From Thiolapillus brandeum (GTDB lineage Bacteria; Pseudomonadota; Gammaproteobacteria; Chromatiales; Chromatiaceae): DNA of 7,424 nucleotides. This document shows positions 1 to 6,347 of the stretch, in pieces; within the stretch, counting starts at the first letter, position 1, and each line of letters starts with the position of its first letter. The notes beneath the pieces were generated by a model. That model did not search any database and had not been told where the DNA came from. It saw only the letters and a program-made list of their open reading frames with translations. The position numbers and the translations under genes are program-made. Location: assembly GCA_011051425.1 (NCBI GenBank), contig DRLF01000365.1, positions 1 to 7,424 of the forward strand, given 5' to 3'.

Positions 1-14
1 TATTGCGTCCCGGT

Positions 15-43
15 TTGGGAATGATATGAACGGAATGTAAAAT
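15..43 (+). promoter_or_regulatory. Putative sigma-70 promoter for the DsrE-like gene
   Basis: A TTGGGA hexamer (15-20, four of six matches to the -35 consensus) is followed after exactly 17 bases by TAAAAT (38-43, five of six matches to the -10 consensus). Transcription would start near base 50, leaving an untranslated leader of about 130 bases before the start at 183. The rest of 1-182 shows no other gene; a reading frame beginning at 46 overlaps the DsrE-like gene and has no recognisable protein character. This is a consensus match by eye only. Confidence 0.3.
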
Positions 44-170
44 AATTGCATCGAATCGGTTGTCTCGCCCTTAAGTTCGGTTTCATGTTTCCTGTTGTCT
101 GCGGAATTCCCCGGCGCACAATCAAGAAAACGAATTGTTGTCATGGTCTAAACTTGATGGATAAACAACA

Positions 171-175
171 AGGAG
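171..175 (+). promoter_or_regulatory. Strong Shine-Dalgarno site of the DsrE-like gene
   Basis: AGGAG lies 7 bases before the ATG at 183 and sits in a purine-rich run. It is the only strong ribosome binding site in the window and fixes the start of the DsrE-like gene. The relA, dUTPase, modA and yadG starts lack one of comparable quality. Confidence 0.75.
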
Positions 176-182
176 AGAGAAC

Positions 183-686
183 ATGTCCCCAAGAGTTTTT
201 ACCCTGTGTTTGCTGTTGGCCCTGTCGTATGAAGGCCTGGCCGGCAAGCGCGTCAATACCCCCTATGAAGACCCGAAAGCGGTTTTTGATTTTTATTTCG
301 ATGATCCCCGCCATATCAACAGCGCCCTGTTCTGGTTACGGTCCTACATGAACCCCCTGATGGAAGCGCCCTATAACCTCGCGCCCGAGTTTATGGATAT
401 CGTGGTGGTGATTCACGGTACAGAGATCGTGACCGTGGCCAAGGCCAACCAGAAAAAGTATGCTGAAGCCGTGGGTCGGATGGGCTATTACGCCAGCCTG
501 GGTGTAAAGTTCCGTGTTTGTGGTCTGGCCGCGGCCGACTATGGGTACAGGGCTGAGGATTTCCAGGATTTCATCGAGGTCGTGCCATCCGCCATAACCG
601 AACTGGGCCATTGGCAGCAGAAAGGCTATGCATTGATCACACCCGCTATTCTGGATAAGAAGTTTTCCATCGAGGAAATTCGTTGA
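183..686 (+). CDS. Exported DsrE/DsrF-like family protein
   Basis: This 167-residue protein begins with a probable Sec signal peptide: one arginine (R4), a hydrophobic stretch at about 6-15, and a likely cleavage after Ala20 (sequence EGLA before GKRV). The mature part resembles the DsrE/DsrF-like alpha/beta fold (COG1416 type). It has a helix with conserved asparagine and tyrosine at about 43-56, a hydrophobic strand MDIVVVIHGTEI at 71-82, a second strand VKFRVCGLAAADYGY at 108-122, and a C-terminal VVPSAITELGHWQQKGYALITP at 133-154. DsrE/TusD proteins carry a sulfur-relay cysteine at the end of an equivalent strand. Cys113 sits there and is the only cysteine of the mature protein, so a persulfide role in the periplasm is possible but unproven. 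Classical DsrE is cytoplasmic; the signal peptide marks this as a separate branch. The gene stands alone, not in an operon with dsr genes. Start supported by AGGAG 7 bases upstream. Fold call fairly confident, function unknown. Confidence 0.75.
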   Translation: MSPRVFTLCLLLALSYEGLAGKRVNTPYEDPKAVFDFYFDDPRHINSALFWLRSYMNPLMEAPYNLAPEFMDIVVVIHGTEIVTVAKANQKKYAEAVGRMGYYASLGVKFRVCGLAAADYGYRAEDFQDFIEVVPSAITELGHWQQKGYALITPAILDKKFSIEEIR

Positions 687-845
687 AACGCTCCTGAAAA
701 AAAGAGCATGATGCCGCTGTTTTCTTGGGGCAATTAGGCGCCATTTCTGGTTTTTTCCGGGACTCCAAAATACTCTGCTGACGAGGGTAACTGTGGTATC
801 TTAAAGCCGATTCATGGTTGTCTTTCCGGAGTTACTTCAAAGCTG

Positions 846-3020
846 ATGGTCAGCACTGTTTCCCATCTTCCCGAAACCGGCAGTCTGGGCCAGGAGCATT
901 TGACGGCCTGGCTTGCCGCCCTGGCCGGTCATCGCAGCCGGCAAGAGATCCATGCCATTTCGCAGGCCCTGGATATTGTTCACCAGGTACATGACGAAGA
1001 GCCTACCTTCGGCGGCATGCAGCATCAGCTGGCGCTGGTGCAGACGGCGGATATTCTCTATCAGCTGAACCTGGATACCGAGGCGCTCATCGCTGCCTTG
1101 CTTTCGGATCTGCCCAATGCCGAACTGGAACTGGTCGCGCCTTTTGGAGAACGAGTGCAGACCATGATCCGCGATCTGGTGCGCATCCGCACCGTAGCGG
1201 TAACGGGCAGCAGCGACACCAGCGAGAAACAGAGTGAAAACCTGCGCCGCATGCTGCTGGGACTGGCGGATGACGTGAGGGTGGTGTTGATCGTGCTGGC
1301 CAAGCGCCTGCAGCTGATGCGGGTGATAGGCGACTTGGACGCCGAAGATCAGCAGCGCATCGCTGATGTCACCCAGCGCATTCATGCGCCCCTGGCCAAC
1401 CGCCTGGGCATCTGGCAGATCAAATGGGAGCTGGAAGACCGTTCCCTGAGGGTGCTGCATCCCAATGCCTATCGGCAGATTGCCAATGCACTGGAAGAAA
1501 AAAGGGAAGAGCGGGAGCGCTTCATCGAACAGGTGGTCGCCCGCCTGGAGAAGCAGTGCAAGGAGCACAGCATTGCGGCCGACATCAGTGGCCGTCCCAA
1601 GCACATCTACAGCATCTGGAAGAAGATGCAGCGCAAGGGTGTGGATTTTACCGAGATCTTCGACGTGCGTGCCGTGCGGGTGCTGGTGGATACGGTCGCG
1701 CAATGCTACGAGGTGCTGGGCATGGTGCACGGAGACTGGCAGCCTATTCCCAGGGAGTTTGATGATTACATTGCGCACCCCAAGGAAAATGGCTACCGTT
1801 CCCTGCATACCGCCGTGGTGGGGGATGACGGCAAGCCGCTGGAGGTCCAGATCCGTACCCGCGAGATGCATGAACACGCCGAGTGCGGCGTGGCGGCGCA
1901 CTGGCGCTACAAGGAAGACGGCAAAGGGGATGCGGAACTGGAACGCCGTATCGAGTGGATGCGGGCCTGGCTGGAAGAACCGGGAGAAGCCTCCGCCGAA
2001 GAGGTCGATGCGGAATTTGAAGCACAGCGTATCTACGTGCTCACACCTGACGGCAAGGTCGTGGAACTGCCCCGTGGCGCCACCGCCGTGGATTTTGCCT
2101 ATGCCATTCACAGTTCTGTGGGGCACCGTTGCCGCGGCGCCAAAGCCGACGGAAAGATGATCTCCCTCACCCAGCCCCTGGAGAGCGGACAGACCGTCGA
2201 AATCATCACCGCCAAGGAAGGGGGACCCAGTCTCGACTGGGCAAACGCCAGCTCGGGCTACGTGGTGACTTCCCGGGCACGCAACCGCATCCGGCACTGG
2301 TTCAAACGGCAGGGTTACGAACAGCATGTGCAGCTGGGCAAAGCCAGTCTGGACAAGGAAACCGCCCGTCTCGGTGTCGGCAAGCCTGATCTGGAAGCCC
2401 TGCTGCCCAAATACAATTTCAAGTCCGTGGACGATCTGTACGCAGCCATTGGCCGGGGCGAGGTCTCTGCTACCCAGATCGCCAACCTGCAGATCGACAC
2501 CAGCCGGGACGACGACGAGGAAATAACAGCCAGGGCCGACAGGCGGACCGCCCGCCATACGGGCAAGGCCGGGCAGGTGGTGGTTCAGGGGGTGGATGAC
2601 CTCATGACTCACACGGCCCGCTGCTGCAAGCCAGTGCCCTACGATCCCATCGTCGGTTACATCACCCGGGGACGGGGGGTGACCATTCACCGGGAAGACT
2701 GCAAGGTGGTCAGGCGGCTGCGCGAGGAACAGGCGGAGCGGCTCATTCCCGTCAGCTGGAGTGAGGATCAGCCCATGGGTACGTTTCTCGTGGATGTACA
2801 GATCTACGCCCATGACCGCAAGGGGCTGTTGCGCGACATCAGCTCGGTGTTCTCCAATGAAGAAGTGGACGTACTGGGGGTAAAAACCCATACCGACCGG
2901 AAGAAGGAGATGGCGAACATGCGGTTCACCGCAGAAGTGACGGATATGGCCCAGCTCAGCAAGGTGCTGGAGAAGCTGGCGCAGATACCCGACGTGCAGG
3001 AAGTTCGCCGGCAGACCTGA
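846..3020 (+). CDS. relA: GTP pyrophosphokinase RelA, (p)ppGpp synthetase I
   Basis: A 724-residue RelA/SpoT-family protein, close to the 744 residues of E. coli RelA. It transfers pyrophosphate from ATP to GDP/GTP on stalled ribosomes, making the stringent-response alarmone. Domains: a pseudo-hydrolase domain (about 35-180) in which the HDxxED metal motif is replaced by SDLPNA (87-92), so hydrolysis should be absent; the synthetase domain (about 230-355) with GRPKHIYSIWKKM (249-261), EFDD (304-307) and NGYRSLHT (315-322); a TGS domain (about 395-455); a zinc-finger-like region with Cys593, Cys594, His616 and Cys619; and a C-terminal ACT domain (about 647-722). The acidic EFDD signature is the RelA type, as opposed to the RxKD form of bifunctional SpoT/Rel enzymes. 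The ATG at 846 is the only credible start, but its nearest Shine-Dalgarno-like GGAG ends 14 bases upstream, so initiation may be weak. The stop codon abuts the modC stop with no spacer. Long frames antisense to this gene are shadows. Confidence 0.97.
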   Translation: MVSTVSHLPETGSLGQEHLTAWLAALAGHRSRQEIHAISQALDIVHQVHDEEPTFGGMQHQLALVQTADILYQLNLDTEALIAALLSDLPNAELELVAPFGERVQTMIRDLVRIRTVAVTGSSDTSEKQSENLRRMLLGLADDVRVVLIVLAKRLQLMRVIGDLDAEDQQRIADVTQRIHAPLANRLGIWQIKWELEDRSLRVLHPNAYRQIANALEEKREERERFIEQVVARLEKQCKEHSIAADISGRPKHIYSIWKKMQRKGVDFTEIFDVRAVRVLVDTVAQCYEVLGMVHGDWQPIPREFDDYIAHPKENGYRSLHTAVVGDDGKPLEVQIRTREMHEHAECGVAAHWRYKEDGKGDAELERRIEWMRAWLEEPGEASAEEVDAEFEAQRIYVLTPDGKVVELPRGATAVDFAYAIHSSVGHRCRGAKADGKMISLTQPLESGQTVEIITAKEGGPSLDWANASSGYVVTSRARNRIRHWFKRQGYEQHVQLGKASLDKETARLGVGKPDLEALLPKYNFKSVDDLYAAIGRGEVSATQIANLQIDTSRDDDEEITARADRRTARHTGKAGQVVVQGVDDLMTHTARCCKPVPYDPIVGYITRGRGVTIHREDCKVVRRLREEQAERLIPVSWSEDQPMGTFLVDVQIYAHDRKGLLRDISSVFSNEEVDVLGVKTHTDRKKEMANMRFTAEVTDMAQLSKVLEKLAQIPDVQEVRRQT

Positions 3021-4088
3021 TCAGGCCAGCAGGGCCACGGTCTTGGCTTGCGCATACACCGATTTTCCGGGTTGCAGTTCGAGCAATGCTGCCGATTTGC
3101 GCGTGATGCGGGAAAGCAGGGGGATGCCTCCCACCTGCAGTTTTACGGTCACCTGGGAATCGCCGGTTGGCACGATTTCGTCCACGATGGCGGGAAAGAT
3201 GTTGAGGATGCTGGTGTCCGTCTGCCGCGCCAGGGTCAGGCTCACGTCGCGGGCGATGACCCGCAGGCGCACAACGGTGCCAATAGCCAGGTCTTTTCTT
3301 GCTACCGTGAACCTGCCGCCAGGGAAATCCAGACAGGTGAGGGCGTAGGTATCATCGTGTTCGGCGACACGGGCTTCGATGAGTGCTTCGGCATCGTTGC
3401 CCCGGGCCAGGGGCAGGTCCACGCGGGTCAGCATGTCGGCGATGGGTCCGGATGCGCTGATCCGACCCTGTTCCATTAGAACCAGGTGATCGGCCAGGCG
3501 GGCTACCTCGTCGGGGGAATGGCTGACGTAGATCACGGGAATATCCAGGCGGGCATGCAGCGATTCCAGGTGGGGCAGGATCTCCTGCTTGCGGAGTACA
3601 TCGAGGGCGGCCAGCGGTTCATCCATGAGCAGCAGTTTGGGGCTGACGGCCAGCGCCCGGGCAATGGCCACCCGCTGGCGTTCACCGCCGGAAAGCTGCC
3701 GGGGCTTGCGCATCAACAGCTGGCCGATGTCCAGCAGATCGATGGCATTGTCCAGGGATACCCTGCGCTGATCCGCCGGTACCCGCCTGAGGCCGTATTC
3801 CAGGTTTTTCCGTACGTTCAGGTGGGGAAACAGGCTGGCTTCCTGAAAGACATAACCCAGAGGCCGCCGGTGGGGCGGCAGGAAACAGTCCCCGTCCTGC
3901 CATACCTGTCCGCCCATCCGGAGTACGCCCCTGGCCTTTGGTTCCAGCCCCGCGATGGCGCGCAGCAGGGTGGTCTTGCCACATCCCGAAGGTCCGAACA
4001 GGGCAGTTATGCCTCTGGCGGGAATCCCGAGATCCACATCGAGAAGAAAACCTTCCTTCTCCAGTTTCAGGCTGACCTGAATACTCAT
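3021..4088 (-). CDS. modC: Molybdate ABC transporter ATP-binding protein ModC
   Basis: A 355-residue cytoplasmic ATPase that powers molybdate import through ModB. The nucleotide-binding domain has Walker A GPSGCGKT (32-39), the Q-loop glutamine Q82 in VFQ, the signature LSGGERQ (132-138), Walker B LLLMDEP (152-158), D-loop ALD (161-163) and the switch histidine H190. All catalytic residues are intact. The C-terminal part from about 290 is a Mop/TOBE-like domain (SILNIFPAIVDE...), the molybdate-binding regulatory domain that separates ModC from most other importer ATPases; length matches E. coli ModC (352). It is the last gene of the operon and its ATG overlaps the modB stop by 4 bases (ATGA at 4088-4085), implying translational coupling. 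Sulfate or tungstate importer ATPases are related, but the TOBE domain and the adjacent modB and modA favour molybdate, with tungstate possible as a second substrate. Confidence 0.95.
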   Translation of the reverse strand: MSIQVSLKLEKEGFLLDVDLGIPARGITALFGPSGCGKTTLLRAIAGLEPKARGVLRMGGQVWQDGDCFLPPHRRPLGYVFQEASLFPHLNVRKNLEYGLRRVPADQRRVSLDNAIDLLDIGQLLMRKPRQLSGGERQRVAIARALAVSPKLLLMDEPLAALDVLRKQEILPHLESLHARLDIPVIYVSHSPDEVARLADHLVLMEQGRISASGPIADMLTRVDLPLARGNDAEALIEARVAEHDDTYALTCLDFPGGRFTVARKDLAIGTVVRLRVIARDVSLTLARQTDTSILNIFPAIVDEIVPTGDSQVTVKLQVGGIPLLSRITRKSAALLELQPGKSVYAQAKTVALLA

Positions 4089-4768
4089 TGCTGCGCCACG
4101 GCAAAACGGCGGTTGACGGCATACACCAGGATCAGCATCAGGAAGGCCAGCAGCAGCAGGCCGGCGGACAGCAGGTGCGCCTGGCCGTACTCCAGTGACT
4201 CGACATGGTCATAGATGGCGATGGACAGCACCTGGGTCCTGCCGGGTATGTTGCCGCCGATCATGAGCACCACCCCGAATTCACCCAGAGTATGGGCAAA
4301 GCCCAGCACCGCGGCGGTGAGAAAACCGGAATGTGCCAGGGGCAGGGCGATGGTAAAAAAACGGTCCAGGGGTGAGGCCCGCAGCGTGGCGGCCACTTCA
4401 AGGGGGCGGTTGCCGATGGCGGCAAAGGCATTCTGCAGGGGCTGGATCACGAAGGGCATGGAATAGAGCACGGAGCCGATGACCAGACCGGTGAAGCTGA
4501 AAGCCAGAGAGGGACCACCCAGGGATTGGGACAGGCTGCCCAGAGGCCCGTTGGGGCCAAGGCTGATGAGCAGATAGAAGCCCAACACCGTGGGAGGCAA
4601 TACCAGGGGCAGGGCGATGAGCGCTTCGAGAAGGAACTTGAAACGCCATCTGCTGCGGGCCAGCCACCAGGCCAGGGGTGTACCCAGAAGCAGCAGGATG
4701 ATGGTGGTCAGCCCCGCCAGCCTCAGGGTGATGAACAGGGCGCTGATGTCGGCGTCGCTGAGGCTCAT
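4085..4768 (-). CDS. modB: Molybdate ABC transporter permease ModB
   Basis: A 227-residue inner-membrane permease, the usual length for ModB (E. coli 229). Five hydrophobic spans are visible at about 10-38, 46-70, 88-112, 145-170 and 198-218, the expected ModB topology. The coupling helix carrying the EAA loop is EVAATLRASPLDRFFTIALP (124-143), which contacts ModC; the usual glycine of the loop is alanine (A131) here, a mild deviation. Other family-like stretches are LPLVLPPTVLGFYLL (53-67) and FAHTLGEFGVVLMIGGNIPG (157-176). The gene overlaps modA upstream and modC downstream by 4 bases each, so the three are almost certainly co-translated. Two ModB copies would form the channel receiving molybdate from ModA. 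Confidence 0.95.
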   Translation of the reverse strand: MSLSDADISALFITLRLAGLTTIILLLLGTPLAWWLARSRWRFKFLLEALIALPLVLPPTVLGFYLLISLGPNGPLGSLSQSLGGPSLAFSFTGLVIGSVLYSMPFVIQPLQNAFAAIGNRPLEVAATLRASPLDRFFTIALPLAHSGFLTAAVLGFAHTLGEFGVVLMIGGNIPGRTQVLSIAIYDHVESLEYGQAHLLSAGLLLLAFLMLILVYAVNRRFAVAQQ

Positions 4769-5520
4769 GGCAAGTCGTAACCCGAGTCGCGGATGAGCGC
4801 TTGCACTTCATTGCTCCGCATGAAGGCTGCAAATTCCCGGGCGGCTTTTGAAGGCTTGAGTACCACCGCCTGCTGTTCGATGGGCGAATAGAGGTGGGTG
4901 GGAACGGCCCAGTGGGAACCGGGCGCCGGTCGCCCGGCTCGTTTGATCTGTGACCATGCGACAAAGCCCAGTTCGGCATTGCCGCTTTTCACAAACTGGA
5001 AAGCCTGGCCGATGTTCTCGCCGCGCACGGTGCGGGACTGCAATCTCTGCCACAGGTCCAGCGCCTGGAGTACCTCCCTGGCGGCCTTGCCGTAGGGCGC
5101 CAGCCGTGGGTTGGCCATGGCCAGGTGTTTGAAATCCCCCTGCTCGAGGATCTTTCCCTGTGGATCGATGTAAGCAGGCAATGGACTCCAGAGTACCAGT
5201 TTGCCCAGGGCGTAGGTGAAGCGGCTGCCGGGCTGGGTGAAACCTTCCGATTCCAGCAGTTCCGGTCGCCGGCTGTCCGCCGCGAAGAACAGATCGAAAG
5301 GTGCGCCGTGGCGGATCTGTGCATACTGCTTGCCGGTGGCGCCGACGCTGATATGAACCTTGTGGCCGGTAATCGCTTCGAATCTTTTTGTGATGGTTTT
5401 GAGCGTGCCGACAAAATTGCTGGCCACGGCCACGAAGATCTCGTCCGCCATGGTGACGGATGCCGACAACAGCAGCCAGAGTGCCACAACCCGTGTCAGC
5501 ATACGTCCGGCAATGGACAT
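4765..5520 (-). CDS. modA: Periplasmic molybdate-binding protein ModA
   Basis: A 251-residue solute-binding protein that captures molybdate (or tungstate) in the periplasm and delivers it to ModBC. The first 25 residues form a Sec signal (arginines at 6 and 10, hydrophobic core 11-22, likely cleavage after VTMA before DEIFVAVASNF). Family features are VAVASNF (30-36), SVGATGKQYAQIRHGAPFD (58-76), FFAADSRRPELL (78-89), NPRLAPYGKAA (137-147) and RGENIGQAF (166-174). The oxyanion is expected to be held by residues near S34/N35, the 58-62 loop and Tyr143. From memory the pattern is closer to Azotobacter vinelandii ModA2 than to E. coli ModA. The ATG at 5520 lies 7 bases after the dUTPase stop; ATG at 5502 (six residues shorter) would also leave a good signal peptide. 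Neither has a strong ribosome site. The frame stays open upstream to 6015, but that part is a shadow of the dUTPase gene. Confidence 0.93.
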   Translation of the reverse strand: MSIAGRMLTRVVALWLLLSASVTMADEIFVAVASNFVGTLKTITKRFEAITGHKVHISVGATGKQYAQIRHGAPFDLFFAADSRRPELLESEGFTQPGSRFTYALGKLVLWSPLPAYIDPQGKILEQGDFKHLAMANPRLAPYGKAAREVLQALDLWQRLQSRTVRGENIGQAFQFVKSGNAELGFVAWSQIKRAGRPAPGSHWAVPTHLYSPIEQQAVVLKPSKAAREFAAFMRSNEVQALIRDSGYDLP

Positions 5521-5527
5521 GCGCAGG

Positions 5528-6148
5528 TCAGGTCCGGGGATAGCGGGCCTGTAGCCCGCTGTAGATCTGCTGTTCGAAGTCCGCTGCGTCGGCATCCAGC
5601 CCCGCGCTGATTTCAGCCAGGTGTTCGTTGTCTTCCCGGTTCTGCCAGGTCTTGATGTAGCTGCCGTCCTTGTAACCGTGATCCTGGCGGAAGCGGTTGA
5701 GCACATTCTTGCCCACGTAGATGCGATACAGATCATCGAAGCTGCTGTCCACGTCCGCCAGCAGGGAAAGGAATGCTGGCATATCCAGTGACTGCTGTTC
5801 CAGGGCATGGCGCGCCAGCTGGTCAACATTGTTGCGGAAGTCGGTTTCCGCGGAATGCTGTCCCTGCAGTTGCGCCAGCATGTTGTCTGCAGCAGCGGCG
5901 TGATCACCCTGGCGGCTGACCAGTTCGGCGCTGAGGCCGAAATGCCAGATGTCGATGAGTTCCAGGCGGATCTGTTCCAGGTCGTGTTCCTGGGCCTTCC
6001 ACCATTTCCAGCCATAGTGTTCCATGAGTTCGGCGCTTTCCAGCCAGATGGCGCGATACCATTCGTAGCCGGCCTGCAGCCAGTCAGGGTTGATCTGGCG
6101 GTTGAGCCGGTCCTGCAATTGCAGCATGTTGAGCAGTTTCTGTTTCAT
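5528..6148 (-). CDS. Dimeric-type dUTP diphosphatase (all-alpha NTP pyrophosphatase)
   Basis: A 206-residue protein of the dimeric dUTPase family (dUTPase_2, as in trypanosomatids, Campylobacter and some phages), unrelated in fold to the trimeric Dut. It should hydrolyse dUTP to dUMP and pyrophosphate with Mg2+, keeping uracil out of DNA and supplying dUMP for thymidylate. The acidic metal ligands of this all-alpha fold are visible as ESAE (37-40) and ELID (63-66). Also present are the family-typical HYGWKWWK (44-51), FDDL (137-140) and YVGKNVLNRFRQDHGYKDGS (144-163). The start at 6148 is chosen because family members begin MxQ...MLQLQD as here. An in-frame ATG at 6181 adds 11 residues and would sit one base after the TSUP remnant stop (TAAAATG), so coupled initiation there is possible. 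Neither start has a ribosome site. It precedes modA by 7 bases; no biochemical link to molybdate uptake is evident. dCTP or other NTP activity cannot be excluded. Confidence 0.85.
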   Translation of the reverse strand: MKQKLLNMLQLQDRLNRQINPDWLQAGYEWYRAIWLESAELMEHYGWKWWKAQEHDLEQIRLELIDIWHFGLSAELVSRQGDHAAAADNMLAQLQGQHSAETDFRNNVDQLARHALEQQSLDMPAFLSLLADVDSSFDDLYRIYVGKNVLNRFRQDHGYKDGSYIKTWQNREDNEHLAEISAGLDADAADFEQQIYSGLQARYPRT

Positions 6149-6182
6149 GGGATATAGATGGCGGGGAGAAGTAACGGCCATT

Positions 6183-6320
6183 TTACGCCAGTAGCAGTTT
6201 GATAGAAACTGCGATGGAAATCACCACCAGGACGGGGCGTATGACGGTCGCGCCGTGGCGGATGGCCAGATGGTCTCCCAGCCGGATGCCGGCAATGGCA
6301 GTGAGAAAAAGCAGCAATTC
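6183..6320 (-). pseudogene. C-terminal remnant of a TSUP (TauE/SafE, YfcA-like) anion exporter
   Basis: About 45 codons remain, reading ELLLFLTAIAGIRLGDHLAI, then RHGATVIRPVLVVISIAVSIKLLLA to a TAA stop. This matches the last part of YfcA-like TSUP membrane proteins: a helix, a GxRxGxxLxxxxG loop with the IRP motif, and a final hydrophobic helix ending KLL. Intact members have roughly 250 residues and about eight helices, so most of the gene is missing. The frame is broken at 6320, where the 10-bp direct repeat and mobile element begin. It stays open through the element to an ATG at 6491, so an automatic caller may report a 102-residue chimera whose first half is repeat sequence. Bases beyond the element (6545-6600) do not clearly continue the family. 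The stop is one base before the longer possible dUTPase start, suggesting this was once the first gene of the operon. TSUP proteins move sulfite, sulfur-containing or organic anions; the original substrate is unknown. Confidence 0.65.
6311..6320. repeat. Target-site duplication, left copy
   Basis: The 10-base GCAGCAATTC here is repeated exactly and in the same orientation at 6535-6544, directly outside the CAGG...CCTG ends of the element. This copy lies within the TSUP coding frame (GAA TTG CTG on the minus strand). An exact 10-bp copy precisely at the ends of an inverted-repeat element is what transposition leaves. Confidence 0.75.
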
Positions 6321-6347
6321 CAGGGTCCCGTCATCTAAATCTTGGCT

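Noticed and set aside
138..165. Second promoter-like pair TTGTCA ... GATAAA
   Set aside because: Spacing is 16 bases and the hexamers match fairly, but the predicted start would fall on the ribosome binding site, leaving no usable leader.
46..351. 101-residue plus-strand frame overlapping the DsrE-like gene
   Set aside because: No ribosome site, no family features, and it overlaps a well-supported gene in another frame.
687..845. Possible terminators between the DsrE-like gene and relA
   Set aside because: GCTC/GAGC at 690-707 lacks a T-run, and CCA-TTTC-TGG before T6 (742-757) has only a 3-bp stem. Neither is a convincing intrinsic terminator, and no clear relA promoter was found there.
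837..2891. Long 684-residue open frame antisense to relA
   Set aside because: It is the mirror of relA in a GC-rich gene, is His/Gly-rich with no family motif, and the plus-strand protein is a full RelA with all domains.
5521..6015. N-terminal extension of the modA frame
   Set aside because: The frame stays open upstream of modA only because it runs out of frame through the dUTPase gene; residues are Trp/Ser/Arg-rich noise, and the true ModA begins with its signal peptide at 5520.
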